Program-made: the position numbers and the translations under genes
The notes under the pieces: model-generated
What the model was told of the DNA's origin: nothing
What the model saw: the letters and a program-made list of their open reading frames with translations, nothing else
The model's database searches: none
Shown: piece by piece, positions 1-6,742 of the stretch
Numbering within the stretch: position 1 is the stretch's first letter
How the letters are laid out: each line of letters opens with the position of its first letter
NCBI RefSeq assembly: GCF_014646915.1
Contig: NZ_BMOE01000006.1
Span: forward strand, 62,001 to 126,000
Length of the DNA: 64,000 bases
Direction of reading: 5' to 3'
DNA from: Deinococcus aquiradiocola
GTDB lineage: Bacteria > Deinococcota > Deinococci > Deinococcales > Deinococcaceae

Positions 1-109
1 GACTGCCCGAAAGGGCAGTTTCCCTCCACGCCCACTCGCCCAACCTGGGCCGACAGTGGAGGGTGACCTCTATATCGAACGGGCGCGGGTTCGACCCCCG
101 CCCCGCCGC
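1..109 (+). ncRNA. tRNA-like unit 1 with Ro-binding-type hairpin (5' part outside window)
   Basis: This is the 3' part of a tRNA-like unit. A T arm (stem 85-89/97-101, loop TTCGACC) is followed by an acceptor 3' strand CCCGCCG (102-108) whose partner must lie left of the window. Bases 2-19 form a 7-bp stem capped by a GAAA tetraloop, possibly in place of an anticodon arm. Bases 22-63 form a hairpin: 8-bp outer helix (22-29 with 56-63), 5' strand ending CTCG, cap helix GCCCA/TGGGC (38-42/46-50), then CGACA. The strands GGG-C-CGA and TCG-CCC reproduce the bulged-C helix that Ro60 recognises in Y RNAs, in permuted order. No encoded CCA is seen. Confidence 0.7.
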
Positions 110-129
110 TTCACTTCGACTCTCACCGT

Positions 130-275
130 GGGGACGGTGGCGGAGCTGGTCAAACGCACATGTTTGCCCCTCGTGGGCTGACCCTCACCGCCCCTTGCCC
201 GTCCGGGCCGATGCGTGAAGGTGACCTGGAACATACGGCCGGAAGGTCTCGCGGGTTCGAATCCCGCCCGTCCCC
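130..275 (+). ncRNA. tRNA-like unit 2 (Leu/Ser-like) with Ro-binding-type hairpin in the anticodon loop
   Basis: The acceptor is 131-137 with 268-274, plus an extra G130-C275 pair like the G-1:C73 pair of tRNA-His. The short D stem is GCG/CGC (140-142/155-157). The anticodon stem ATGTT/AACAT (160-164/230-234) is intact, but its loop is replaced by 65 bases. These hold a small hairpin (166-178) and a Y-RNA-like hairpin: 8-bp helix 181-188/215-222 with one mismatch, CTTG before the cap helix 197-201/204-208, then CGATGC. A long variable arm with a GGAA tetraloop (237-248) and a standard T arm (251-267) follow. No anticodon is left, so decoding is unlikely. Confidence 0.75.
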
Positions 276-290
276 CTCTTCCCCACTTCT

Positions 291-420
291 GGGGCTGGTA
301 GCTCAGTTCAACGCGCCTTTGCAGCCCTTGCCTGCCGTGCATTCCGGGCCGATCGCAGAGGCTTACAGGGAGAGCGTCCGCGTGAGCGGAAGGTCGCGGG
401 TTCAAGTCCCGCCCAGCCCC
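291..420 (+). ncRNA. tRNA-like unit 3 with Ro-binding-type hairpin in the D loop and a GTGA tetraloop for the anticodon
   Basis: The acceptor is 292-298 with 413-419, again with an extra G291-C420 pair. D stem GCTC/GAGC (301-304/372-375) encloses a D loop expanded by a Y-RNA-like hairpin: outer helix 315-322/355-362, CTTG strand, cap helix 330-334/345-349, then CGATC. The anticodon arm is a 5-bp stem (377-381/386-390) closed by GTGA, a GNRA tetraloop, instead of a seven-base loop, so there is no anticodon. The T arm is canonical (396-412, loop TTCAAGT). The body keeps D, T and acceptor elements of a tRNA but cannot decode. Confidence 0.78.
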
Positions 421-429
421 ACACGACAT

Positions 430-566
430 GGAACGGTAGCTCAGCGGTCAGAGCACTTCGCCTTCCCGATCTCTCGCCCTGCCGTGCAGACGGTTCAGGG
501 CCGACAGTGAAGGCTTATCGACTTCGGATCGAGTGGTCGTGGGTTCAAATCCCACCCGTTCCCCCA
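430..566 (+). ncRNA. tRNA-like unit 4 (Arg-UCG loop) with Ro-binding-type hairpin between D and anticodon arms
   Basis: Acceptor 430-436/556-562 pairs perfectly, followed by C563 and encoded CCA (564-566). D arm GCTC/GAGC (439-454) is intact. The anticodon arm 517-533 has loop CTTCGGA with anticodon TCG (524-526). T arm 539-555 is canonical. Between the D and anticodon arms, where one base is normal, lies an insertion with outer helix 460-467/507-514, CTCG strand, 6-bp cap helix 476-481/496-501 and CGACA. This unit keeps an anticodon, so charging or decoding cannot be excluded, but a large insertion at position 26 would badly distort a working tRNA. Confidence 0.77.
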
Positions 567-570
567 CAGA

Positions 571-650
571 AACAGGTCGCTCAGCTGGAAGAGCGCCCAG
601 CTCCGAACGGGGAGGTCACGCCCCTCAAGTATTGCCAGGTTCACCCGTCT
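571..650 (+). ncRNA. degenerate tRNA-like unit 5
   Basis: A good D arm is present (GCTC 579-582, GAGC 591-594, two Gs in the loop). After it comes a short hairpin near 601-614 and no recognisable T arm; GGTTCACCC at 639-647 may be its remnant. The putative acceptor 571-577/643-649 pairs at only five of seven positions. It is probably a decayed unit; the boundaries are approximate. Confidence 0.4.
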
Positions 651-725
651 TCCGGGATAGCTCAGTGGCAGAGCGCCTGCCTGTTAAGCAGGACGTCGCA
701 GGTTCGAACCCTGCTCCCGGAGCCA
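651..725 (+). tRNA. tRNA-Asn (GTT)
   Basis: This is a complete cloverleaf: acceptor TCCGGGA/TCCCGGA, D stem GCTC/GAGC, anticodon stem CCTGC/GCAGG with loop CTGTTAA, T arm GCAGG-TTCGAAC-CCTGC, G73 and encoded CCA. There is no insertion. It sits inside an array of mostly non-canonical units, so it could be a genuine tRNA or a further Ro-associated RNA; the sequence alone does not decide. Confidence 0.85.
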
Positions 726-739
726 AACTTCTCCACCCG

Positions 740-774
740 GTCATGGAAAGCCGTACAGCACGTCCTTTCATGAC
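740..774 (+). other. spacer hairpin between units 6 and 7
   Basis: GTCATG plus AAAG (740-750, one G bulged) pairs with CTTTCATGAC (765-774) around a 14-base loop. It lacks the CGA and CTYG strands of the other hairpins. It may mark the remains of another unit or a processing signal. Confidence 0.35.
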
Positions 775-780
775 GACTCT

Positions 781-852
781 CTGAACGAAGTCCAGCGGAA
801 GCACGCCTGATTCGGATTCAGGCGGTCGCACGGAAGGTCCGTGCCGTTCAGA
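781..852 (+). ncRNA. tRNA-Pro(CGG)-like unit 7 with aberrant T loop
   Basis: Acceptor CTGAACG/CGTTCAG (781-787/845-851) pairs perfectly. The anticodon arm 805-823 has a 6-bp stem and loop TTCGGAT, giving anticodon CGG (Pro). The T-arm position holds a 5-bp stem GCACG/CGTGC with loop GAAGGTC instead of TTCRANN, so the conserved T54-T55-C56 and the elbow contact are missing. The D arm is weak and no CCA is encoded (A852 is followed by CCG). It is probably a tRNA-shaped RNA and not a working tRNA. Confidence 0.6.
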
Positions 853-856
853 CCGT

Positions 857-1003
857 ATGGGCCTGTCGCGTAACGGCAGCGCGTCCCCACCTGGCCACAG
901 GCTCAGGGACGGCCCCTCGCCTCTCTTGCAGGTCATCAACGTAGGCTGACCTGCTCATGGTTGCACAGGGGAAGTGGGCGTTCGAATCTCCCCATCTCCA
1001 CCA
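857..1003 (+). ncRNA. tRNA-like unit 8 with divergent Ro-binding-type hairpin in the variable region
   Basis: The D arm resembles tRNA-Gln types (865-882). A 6-bp stem 882-887/906-911 occupies the anticodon-arm position and encloses a CCTG-GCCA-CAGG hairpin. The variable region holds an outer helix CCCCT/AGGGG (913-917/967-971), then TTG, an 8-bp helix 928-935/947-954, and TCA. This is the same layout as units 1-4, with CGA changed to TCA. The T arm (976-992) has one mismatch. A1000 and CCA 1001-1003 are encoded. The 5' acceptor strand is not recognisable, so the start is approximate. Confidence 0.5.
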
Positions 1004-1059
1004 GACAGACCGCGACGAGGAGGCCGGGCAACCGGCGCGGGGCAGAACGTCCGACGTAT

Positions 1060-1135
1060 GGAGAGTGTGGTGTAAAGGCTGCACGCCGCCCTGTGAAGGC
1101 GGAGGTCATAGGTTCGATTCCTGCCACTCTCCCCA
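1060..1135 (+). tRNA. tRNA-His (GTG)
   Basis: It is complete with the hallmark of tRNA-His: G-1 (1060) opposite C73 (1132), acceptor 1061-1067/1125-1131, anticodon stem CCGCC/GGCGG with loop CTGTGAA (anticodon GTG, 1093-1095), T loop TTCGATT and encoded CCA (1133-1135). Only two bases separate it from the next unit. Bases 1004-1059 upstream show no recognisable unit. Confidence 0.85.
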
Positions 1136-1137
1136 AC

Positions 1138-1212
1138 GGGTTTCTCGCTTGACGGCAAAGCACACGTTTCCAACACGTGCAGATCGGGGTTCGAATCCCT
1201 GGAAGCCCGCCA
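1138..1212 (+). tRNA. tRNA-Trp (CCA)
   Basis: This is a complete cloverleaf: acceptor GGGTTTC/GAAGCCC (one G-U pair), D stem GCTT/AAGC, anticodon stem CACGT/ACGTG with loop TTCCAAC (anticodon CCA), T loop TTCGAAT, the G73 that bacterial TrpRS expects, and encoded CCA. Three bases separate it from unit 11, so the array must be cut from one transcript. Confidence 0.85.
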
Positions 1213-1215
1213 CCT

Positions 1216-1292
1216 GTTCCGGTCGCTCGGTCGCGCAGAGCACTCGCCTTTCAAGCGAGGAGTCGTGGGTTCGAGTCCCACCCGGTTCACCA
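1216..1292 (+). tRNA. tRNA-Glu (TTC)-like, two acceptor mismatches
   Basis: D arm, anticodon arm (CTCGC-CTTTCAA-GCGAG, anticodon TTC), T arm (GTGGG-TTCGAGT-CCCAC), A73 and CCA are all present. The acceptor 5' strand GTTCCGG pairs with CCGGTTC except for T-T mismatches at positions 2:71 and 3:70. It is the last unit before rsr; 80 bases of untranslated sequence follow. Confidence 0.65.
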
Positions 1293-1372
1293 CTTCGGCG
1301 CACGTGCGCCACAGTCGCCGCTGGCGAATCCAGCGTCCCGTTCACTCGCCCTGTCGAAAGGAGGGCCGAATC

Positions 1373-3019
1373 ATGAAGAACCTCTTGAACGCACTGAACC
1401 CCCTGAACCGCACCCAGACCGAGCGGCTTGACCCGCGTCAGGTCGTGAACAACGCGGGCGGATTCGTGTACGAGCTGTCCGACGAGGCGCGCCTGACGCG
1501 CTTCCTGATCCTGGGCACGGACGGCGGCACCTTCTACGCCACGGAGCGGGCACACACCCTGCAGGCGACGGAGTTCGTGAAGACCTTCGTGCAGGTGGAC
1601 GCGGGCGCGGCGCTGCGCGTGACGCTGGACGTGATCCGCACGAACCGTGCGCCGAAGCCGGGCCCGGCGCTGCTGGTGCTGGCGCTGATCGCGAAGACCG
1701 CGCCGGACGCGCAGGTGCGCAGGGCGGCGTGGGACGTGCTGCCGGAGGTGGCGCGCACGGGCACGATGCTGCTGCACTTCCTGGCGTTCGCGGACGCGCT
1801 GGGCGGCTGGGGTCGCCTGACGCGCCGGGGCGTGGCGCGCGTGTACGAGGACGCACCCGTGGAGCGGCTGGCGTTGTGGGCCGTGAAGTACAAGGCCCGT
1901 GACGGCTGGAGTCAGGCGGACGCGCTGCGCAAGGCGCACCCGAAGACCGCGGACGCGGGCCGGAACGCGGTGCTGCGGTTCATGGTGGACGGCGTGCTGC
2001 CCGACGTGGGCGACATCAGCGAGCCGGCCCTGCGCGTGATCGAGGGTCACCTGCTGGTGCAGGGCGTGACGTCCGACCGGGACGCGGCGGGCCTGATGCG
2101 CGGGTACGGTCTGCCGATCGAGGCGGTGCCGACGCACCTGCGGGGCGCGGAGGTGTACCGGGCCGCGATGGAGACGAACGGGCTGACGTGGCTGCTGCGG
2201 AACCTGGGGAACCTGGGCCGCGTGGGCGTGCTGAGCGTGAACGACGGCGAGGTCGTGCGGGCGGTGGTGGAGCGCGTGACGGACCCGGGCGCGCTGCGGC
2301 GTGGGCGTATTCATCCGCTGGACGCCCTGAAGGCGCATCTGGTGTACGCGCAGGGGCGGGGGGTGAAGGGTCGGGGCGAGTGGGTGCCTGTGCCGAAGGT
2401 GGTCGATGCGTTGCAGGACGCGTTCTACGCGTCGTTCGGGGCGGTGCGGCCGGCCGGGAAGCGCTTCATGCTGGGTCTGGACGTGTCGGGCAGCATGGGT
2501 ATGGGTCTGGTGGGCGGCGTGCCGGGCCTGAGTCCGCTGAAGGCGACGGCGGCGATGGCGCTGGTCACGGCCCGTACCGAGCCGGACTACGCGGCCCTGG
2601 CGTTCAGCGCGGCGGGCGGCGGGTACGGTGGCCGCTGGGGCGGCGGCACGCCCGGCCTGACGCCATTGACGGTCAGCCCGCGTCAGCGTCTGGACGACGT
2701 GATGACGGCCATGCAGCGGATTCCGATGGGCGGCACGGACTGCGCCCTGCCGATGCTCTGGGCGGCGAAGCAGCGGGTGGAGGTGGACACGTTCGTGGTG
2801 TACACGGACAACGAGACCTGGGCGGGGAACGTGCACCCGGCGGTGGCGCTGGACCGCTACCGGCAGGCGATGGGCATTGCGGCGCGGCTGATCGTGGTGG
2901 GCATGACCGCCACGGAGTTCAGCATCGCCGACCCGAACCGGGCCGACATGCTGGACGTGGTGGGGTTCGACTCGGCCGCGCCGGGCGTGATGACGGATTT
3001 CGCGCGTGGGGGGGCGTGA
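1373..3019 (+). CDS. rsr: Ro60 orthologue Rsr, TROVE domain RNA-binding protein
   Basis: 548 residues. Family knowledge: Ro/Rsr forms a HEAT-repeat ring that binds Y RNAs on its outer surface and misfolded RNA ends in its cavity. In Deinococcus radiodurans it works with exoribonucleases (RNase II, PNPase) in rRNA maturation and decay during stress. In the sequence the TROVE region fills roughly residues 1-360 and a von Willebrand A domain follows, with the metal-binding DxSxS motif (LDVSGSMG, D370). The start at 1373 has an AAAGGAGG ribosome site 6 bases upstream; an in-frame extension would run into tRNA unit 11. The gene is 80 bases downstream of the array on the same strand, so it may be co-transcribed with it. 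Confidence 0.93.
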   Translation: MKNLLNALNPLNRTQTERLDPRQVVNNAGGFVYELSDEARLTRFLILGTDGGTFYATERAHTLQATEFVKTFVQVDAGAALRVTLDVIRTNRAPKPGPALLVLALIAKTAPDAQVRRAAWDVLPEVARTGTMLLHFLAFADALGGWGRLTRRGVARVYEDAPVERLALWAVKYKARDGWSQADALRKAHPKTADAGRNAVLRFMVDGVLPDVGDISEPALRVIEGHLLVQGVTSDRDAAGLMRGYGLPIEAVPTHLRGAEVYRAAMETNGLTWLLRNLGNLGRVGVLSVNDGEVVRAVVERVTDPGALRRGRIHPLDALKAHLVYAQGRGVKGRGEWVPVPKVVDALQDAFYASFGAVRPAGKRFMLGLDVSGSMGMGLVGGVPGLSPLKATAAMALVTARTEPDYAALAFSAAGGGYGGRWGGGTPGLTPLTVSPRQRLDDVMTAMQRIPMGGTDCALPMLWAAKQRVEVDTFVVYTDNETWAGNVHPAVALDRYRQAMGIAARLIVVGMTATEFSIADPNRADMLDVVGFDSAAPGVMTDFARGGA

Positions 3020-3111
3020 CGGGCGTGAGGTGATGCAGTCCCGGTTGACCGGGTCGGGGCGTGCGGGCGGAACTTCTGCCGGTGCGCCCCGCTCGTGTTG
3101 CCGGTGTGCGG

Positions 3112-3140
3112 TTGAGTGGGAGGGCCGGATGTGTTATGTT
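3112..3140 (+). promoter_or_regulatory. sigma70-type promoter for the 3179 gene pair
   Basis: TTGAGT (3112-3117), 17-base spacer, TATGTT (3135-3140). Transcription would start near 3147, followed by AAGGAG just upstream of the ATG at 3179. It separates the small-protein/LRR pair from rsr. Confidence 0.6.
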
Positions 3141-3178
3141 ATTGGCGTAATCAACGCGCCCCTTTCAAGGAGAACATC

Positions 3179-3475
3179 ATGCTCTACCGTCACGGCGACG
3201 TCCTCGTCCAGCAGGTCCAGACCCTCCCAGACAGCCACCCGCGCCCCGGCGTCACCCTCGCACACGGCGAGGTCACCGGCCACAGCCACCGCTTCAGCGA
3301 ACCGGGCAGCGTCCAGCTGCACCAGTCGGGACGCGACCTGTACGTGCAGGTCCTGACGGACCACGCCGACCTGATCCACGAGGAGCACCGCACCATCCGC
3401 CTCCCGCGCGGCGTGTACCGGGTCTGGATGCAGCGCGAGTACACGCCCGCCGGCATCCGCCGGGTGTACGACTGA
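3179..3475 (+). CDS. small conserved protein of unknown function
   Basis: 98 residues, not assigned to a characterised family. It starts at an ATG preceded by AAGGAG; a longer in-frame reading would begin inside the promoter. The protein is soluble and rich in beta-type pattern, with a histidine-rich core HGEVTGHSHR (residues about 29-38) and a basic C-terminus ending in REYTPAGIRRVYD. Its stop overlaps the ATG of the LRR gene (TGATG), so the two are translationally coupled. Similar small GD-L...HGEVTGH proteins occur in bacteria, but I know no function for them. Histidine-rich motifs can bind metal; that is only a guess here. Confidence 0.75.
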   Translation: MLYRHGDVLVQQVQTLPDSHPRPGVTLAHGEVTGHSHRFSEPGSVQLHQSGRDLYVQVLTDHADLIHEEHRTIRLPRGVYRVWMQREYTPAGIRRVYD

Positions 3476-4470
3476 TGCCCGCTCCGCTCGGCGCGGACGC
3501 CGCCCGCACCCTGATCCTGTCCGGCGAGGCCCACGGACCGCTGCACGTCCAGGGCCGCCTCGACCTGAGCGGCACGCGCCTCACCCGCCTGCCGGACCAC
3601 CTGAGCGCCGACGTGCTCGACGTGAGCGGCACCGGACTCACGCAGCTGCCGGAGCACCTGCAGGTGGGCGAACTGATCGCCACGGACCTGCCGCTGCACG
3701 AGGTGCCGGGCACGCTCCGCGTGCAGTTCCGGCTGGTGCTGGACCGCTGCGCGTCCCTCACCCGCCTGCCGCGCAACCTGCAGGTCGGCTCGCTCAGTCT
3801 TCAGGACTGCGCGTCGCTGGAAGCTCTCCCGGAAGGGCTGGACGTGTGCTTCCTGAACCTCAACCGCTGCGAGGCCTTCCACCACTGGCCGCAGCGCGGA
3901 CGCCTGCGGTTCGGACACCTGAGCGCGCAGGACTGCCCACGCCTGCACGATCTGCCCGGCTGGATCACGCATGTCGCGCAGCTGGACGTGCAGGGCTGCC
4001 GGTCCCTCACGCGGCTGCCCGGCACGTTGCGCGTGAGCGGCTGGGTGGACGTGGGCGGCAGCGCCCTGAGCGCCCTGCCGGACGAGCGCGTCCCGCTGCG
4101 CTGGCGGGGCGTGCGCGTGGACGCCCGCACCGCCTTCAGGCCCTGGGAACTGACGGTGCCGGAGATCCTGGAGACCGCGAACGTCGAGCGGCGCCGCGTG
4201 ATGCTCGACCGGGTGGGGCCGGAACGCCTGCTCGCCGAGGCGGGCACACAGGTGCTCGACCGCGACGAGGACGCCGGAGGGGAGCGCCTGCTGGTGCGGG
4301 TGCCCCTGAGTGGCGACGAGCCGTTCGTGGCGGTGTGCGTGGGCTGCCCCTCGACCGGCAGGCGTTACGTGCTGCGCGTTCCGCCCACCCTGACGTCCGC
4401 GCATGCCGCGTCCGCGTGGCTGGCGGGCTTCGACGACCCGGCCGCGTACCGTCCGGCCATCGAGGCCTGA
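3475..4470 (+). CDS. leucine-rich-repeat protein with DUF6745-like C-terminus
   Basis: 331 residues. Residues 20-210 are about nine imperfect repeats of 20-22 residues of the type LxxLPxxLxVxxLxVSxC, a leucine-rich-repeat solenoid usually used for protein binding. The last 120 residues (LLVRVPL...DEPFVAV.CPSTGRRYVLRVPP) resemble the DUF6745 domain found on similar proteins in actinobacteria; that match is from memory. There is no signal peptide or membrane segment. It overlaps the upstream small gene by one base. Function unknown; it may present or bind the small protein. It converges with the STM4011 gene, leaving 32 bases. Confidence 0.75.
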   Translation: MPAPLGADAARTLILSGEAHGPLHVQGRLDLSGTRLTRLPDHLSADVLDVSGTGLTQLPEHLQVGELIATDLPLHEVPGTLRVQFRLVLDRCASLTRLPRNLQVGSLSLQDCASLEALPEGLDVCFLNLNRCEAFHHWPQRGRLRFGHLSAQDCPRLHDLPGWITHVAQLDVQGCRSLTRLPGTLRVSGWVDVGGSALSALPDERVPLRWRGVRVDARTAFRPWELTVPEILETANVERRRVMLDRVGPERLLAEAGTQVLDRDEDAGGERLLVRVPLSGDEPFVAVCVGCPSTGRRYVLRVPPTLTSAHAASAWLAGFDDPAAYRPAIEA

Positions 4471-4502
4471 AGCGACACGCGGCGGCACGCTCCGGAGGGC
4501 CG

Positions 4503-5414
4503 TCAGGGGTGGGCGCGGGCGCGTTCCAGCAGGGCGTGCAGGGCGGCCGGGTCGGTCCACGCGGCCGGGTCGGGAATCCGGGCGAGCAGGCCGTCCCGGA
4601 ACACGTCCGGCAGGCCGAGCGCCGGGACGTGCGCGTACCCGATGTGGCAGTCGCAGGCGGCGCGGCTGCACGGGCGGGGCCGCAGCAGGGTGCGGACGTC
4701 CTGCTCGTACAGGTTCCCGAGCGGCCGCTCGATGAAGTGGCAGCGGCGCACGGTCCCGTCGCCCTCCACGCTCACGGCGTCCTCCCCGGCCGTGCACGGC
4801 TGGCCGCGCACCCGGTAACGGCGGTTCACCTCGAACAATGGATCGACCGCCACGAGGCGCGCCACGTCTTCCGGCGTGGCGCGCCTCTCCTCGGGCCGGT
4901 AGGCGTTCACCCACAGGTAGACGTGGGCGGGCAGCGCGGCCCGCATCGCCTCGATCTCGGGCAGGTGGCGCTTCAAGCCGACCGTGCCGACGCTGTAGCG
5001 CACGCCGCGCGCGTCGAGTTCCGTGCAGCGTTTCAGGAAGCGTTCGGCGCTCGTCTCGCCGGGGTGGTACGTGCACCACAGGCCGGTCTTGTCGAGGTTC
5101 GCGTCCCGTGTCCAGTCGAGCCGTCCGGACAGGTTCGTCTGAATGGCGACCTGCCGGACGTTCGGGAGGCGGCCCAGGCGCACGATGGCCTGCTGGTAGC
5201 GGGCGTGCGCGAGCGCCTCGCCCCACGGGGTGAACAGTACCGACACCGTGAACGGCTGCGCTTCCACCCAGCGCAGGAAGCGTTCCAGCGCCTCGCCGTC
5301 CGCGCGGTGCTCGGCGGGCGTCTCGTGGTGTTTGGCGAACGGGCAGTACGGGCAGGCGTACGTGCAGCTCTCGAGCGGCCCACGGTACAGGACGCTGAGG
5401 TGCTTCAGGTCCAT
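4503..5414 (-). CDS. STM4011-family radical SAM protein
   Basis: 303 residues. The radical SAM cluster motif CTYACPYC (CX3CX2C, residues about 17-24) starts the barrel. Further cysteines follow: C-T-A near the middle, RRCHF, and a C-terminal CSRAACDC that could bind a second iron-sulfur cluster, as in SPASM-like proteins. Family knowledge: named after Salmonella STM4011, function unknown, always in a cluster with STM4012-4015. The start ATG at 5414 overlaps the STM4012 gene by 10 bases. It is the last gene of the five-gene operon. Confidence 0.85.
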   Translation of the reverse strand: MDLKHLSVLYRGPLESCTYACPYCPFAKHHETPAEHRADGEALERFLRWVEAQPFTVSVLFTPWGEALAHARYQQAIVRLGRLPNVRQVAIQTNLSGRLDWTRDANLDKTGLWCTYHPGETSAERFLKRCTELDARGVRYSVGTVGLKRHLPEIEAMRAALPAHVYLWVNAYRPEERRATPEDVARLVAVDPLFEVNRRYRVRGQPCTAGEDAVSVEGDGTVRRCHFIERPLGNLYEQDVRTLLRPRPCSRAACDCHIGYAHVPALGLPDVFRDGLLARIPDPAAWTDPAALHALLERARAHP

Positions 5415-6742
5415 ACGTGCTGTTCGCTCAGGGTCCGCACTTCGGGGCTGTACAGCCACGGGCCGATGGCGTCCGAGCGTTCCAGTCCGGCGGGCGTGAG
5501 GCGCAGGGCGTGCGGCGTGAGCTGCGCGAGGCCCGCGTCCACGAGCCGCGTGAGCTGCGGGTGGTCCGTCAGGGCGTCCGTGCCGAAACGGGCGCGGTAC
5601 AGCGCGCGGTCCAGTCCGGACGCGTGCAGCAGGCTCTGCAGCAGGAAGCGTCGGCGCTGCTCGCCGGGGTTCAGGCGCAGGCCGTGCGTGGCGAGCGCGA
5701 AGGTGTCGTCGCTGCGGGCCACGAAGTCGTGCAGGATCTCGCGCACGCCGCTCTGCCCGACGGCGTACTCGCTGGAGTAGTGCAGGTCGCGGGTGTACGA
5801 GCGCGCGCCGCAGCCGAGGCCGACCATGCCGTCCCGCTGGCACACGTAGTCCGGCTCCTCGATCAGCGGACGACGGCCCGGGGCGGGACGCACGAAGCGG
5901 CGCATGGAGGTCTGCTCGTACCCCTCGCCGAGCAGGTACTCGCGGCCCACGCGGTACAGTTCCAGCCGCTCGTCGTCCCAGGAGCGGCCGAGGCGGGCGA
6001 TGCCGGTCAGCGGGCGCACGTACAGCGGGTACAGGAAGAGCTCCTCCGGCGACCAGCGCAGCGCGGCCCGCAGGGACTGCAGCCACGAGTCCGGCGTCTG
6101 GTGCGCCAGCCCGTAGATCAGGTCGATGTTCAGGTCGAAGGGACCGGCGGCACGGATGGCGCCGAGCGCGTCCTCGACTTCAGCCGTGCGCTGCGCGCGG
6201 CCCACGCTGCGCACCTCGGCCTCCACGAAGCTCTGCACGCCGATGCTGACGCGCTGCACGCCGCGCTCCGCGAGGACGGCGAGCCGGTCCGGGGTGGCCG
6301 TCGCGGGCGACGTCTCGACCGAGGTGGGGAGGGCGCCAGGGTCCGCGCCGAAGGTGCCGGACAGCAGGTCGAACACGCCCGCGAGGTCGCCCGCCGCGAG
6401 GTACGTGGGGGTGCCGCCGCCCAGCGCGATGCGCGAGAAGCCCGCGTCTCCGAGCGCGTCCCGCGTGACGCGCGCCTGCCGCTCCAGGGCCGCGAGGTAC
6501 TGGCGTTCCAGCGTGCCGCCCGGGTGGGTGGTCGTGAAGAGGTTGCAGAACCCGCAGCGCATCTCGCAGAAGGGAATGTGGACGTACAGGAACAGCTGAC
6601 GGCGGTCCTCGTCCGCCCAGGCGTCCCGCAGCGGGACGGGCGGGTCGAGCCGCCGGTACGCGGTCTTGTGCGGGTACGCGTACGTGTACGCTCGGTAGGC
6701 GCTGCCGAGCGTCACGTCCGGCAGGGAAGCAGGGTCAGTCAT
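5405..6742 (-). CDS. STM4012-family radical SAM protein (HemN-like)
   Basis: 445 residues. HIPFCEMRCGFC (residues about 55-66) is the CX3CX2C site, and GGGTPT and the rest of the barrel are those of the HemN/HemW coproporphyrinogen oxidase family. The C-terminal winged-helix-like HemN region is present (residues about 350-440). True HemN lies elsewhere in most genomes, and this branch always sits beside STM4011/4013/4014/4015. It probably acts on another substrate. It overlaps its neighbours on both sides (8 and 10 bases). Confidence 0.88.
   Translation of the reverse strand: MTDPASLPDVTLGSAYRAYTYAYPHKTAYRRLDPPVPLRDAWADEDRRQLFLYVHIPFCEMRCGFCNLFTTTHPGGTLERQYLAALERQARVTRDALGDAGFSRIALGGGTPTYLAAGDLAGVFDLLSGTFGADPGALPTSVETSPATATPDRLAVLAERGVQRVSIGVQSFVEAEVRSVGRAQRTAEVEDALGAIRAAGPFDLNIDLIYGLAHQTPDSWLQSLRAALRWSPEELFLYPLYVRPLTGIARLGRSWDDERLELYRVGREYLLGEGYEQTSMRRFVRPAPGRRPLIEEPDYVCQRDGMVGLGCGARSYTRDLHYSSEYAVGQSGVREILHDFVARSDDTFALATHGLRLNPGEQRRRFLLQSLLHASGLDRALYRARFGTDALTDHPQLTRLVDAGLAQLTPHALRLTPAGLERSDAIGPWLYSPEVRTLSEQHVWT

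Noticed and set aside
130..563. Group I introns or archaeal-type introns in tRNA genes as an explanation of the inserts
   Set aside because: The inserts are only 40-65 bases, lie at varied places including the D loop, lack P/Q/R/S core elements, and share the Ro-type motif.
70..1164. Open reading frames across the tRNA array, several with a repeated NPRPSA or GFEP-type peptide
   Set aside because: They are translations of T arms on either strand (antisense of the GGTTCRANNCC block). No ribosome sites or coding bias; the region is RNA genes.
1..1292. CRISPR array
   Set aside because: Units are unequal in length, not direct repeats with unique spacers, and each folds as a tRNA-like body; no cas genes nearby.
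1106..2836. 576-codon reading frame opposite rsr
   Set aside because: A GC-driven shadow. Rsr has complete TROVE and VWA motifs on the other strand; the antisense product is Arg/His-rich without domains.
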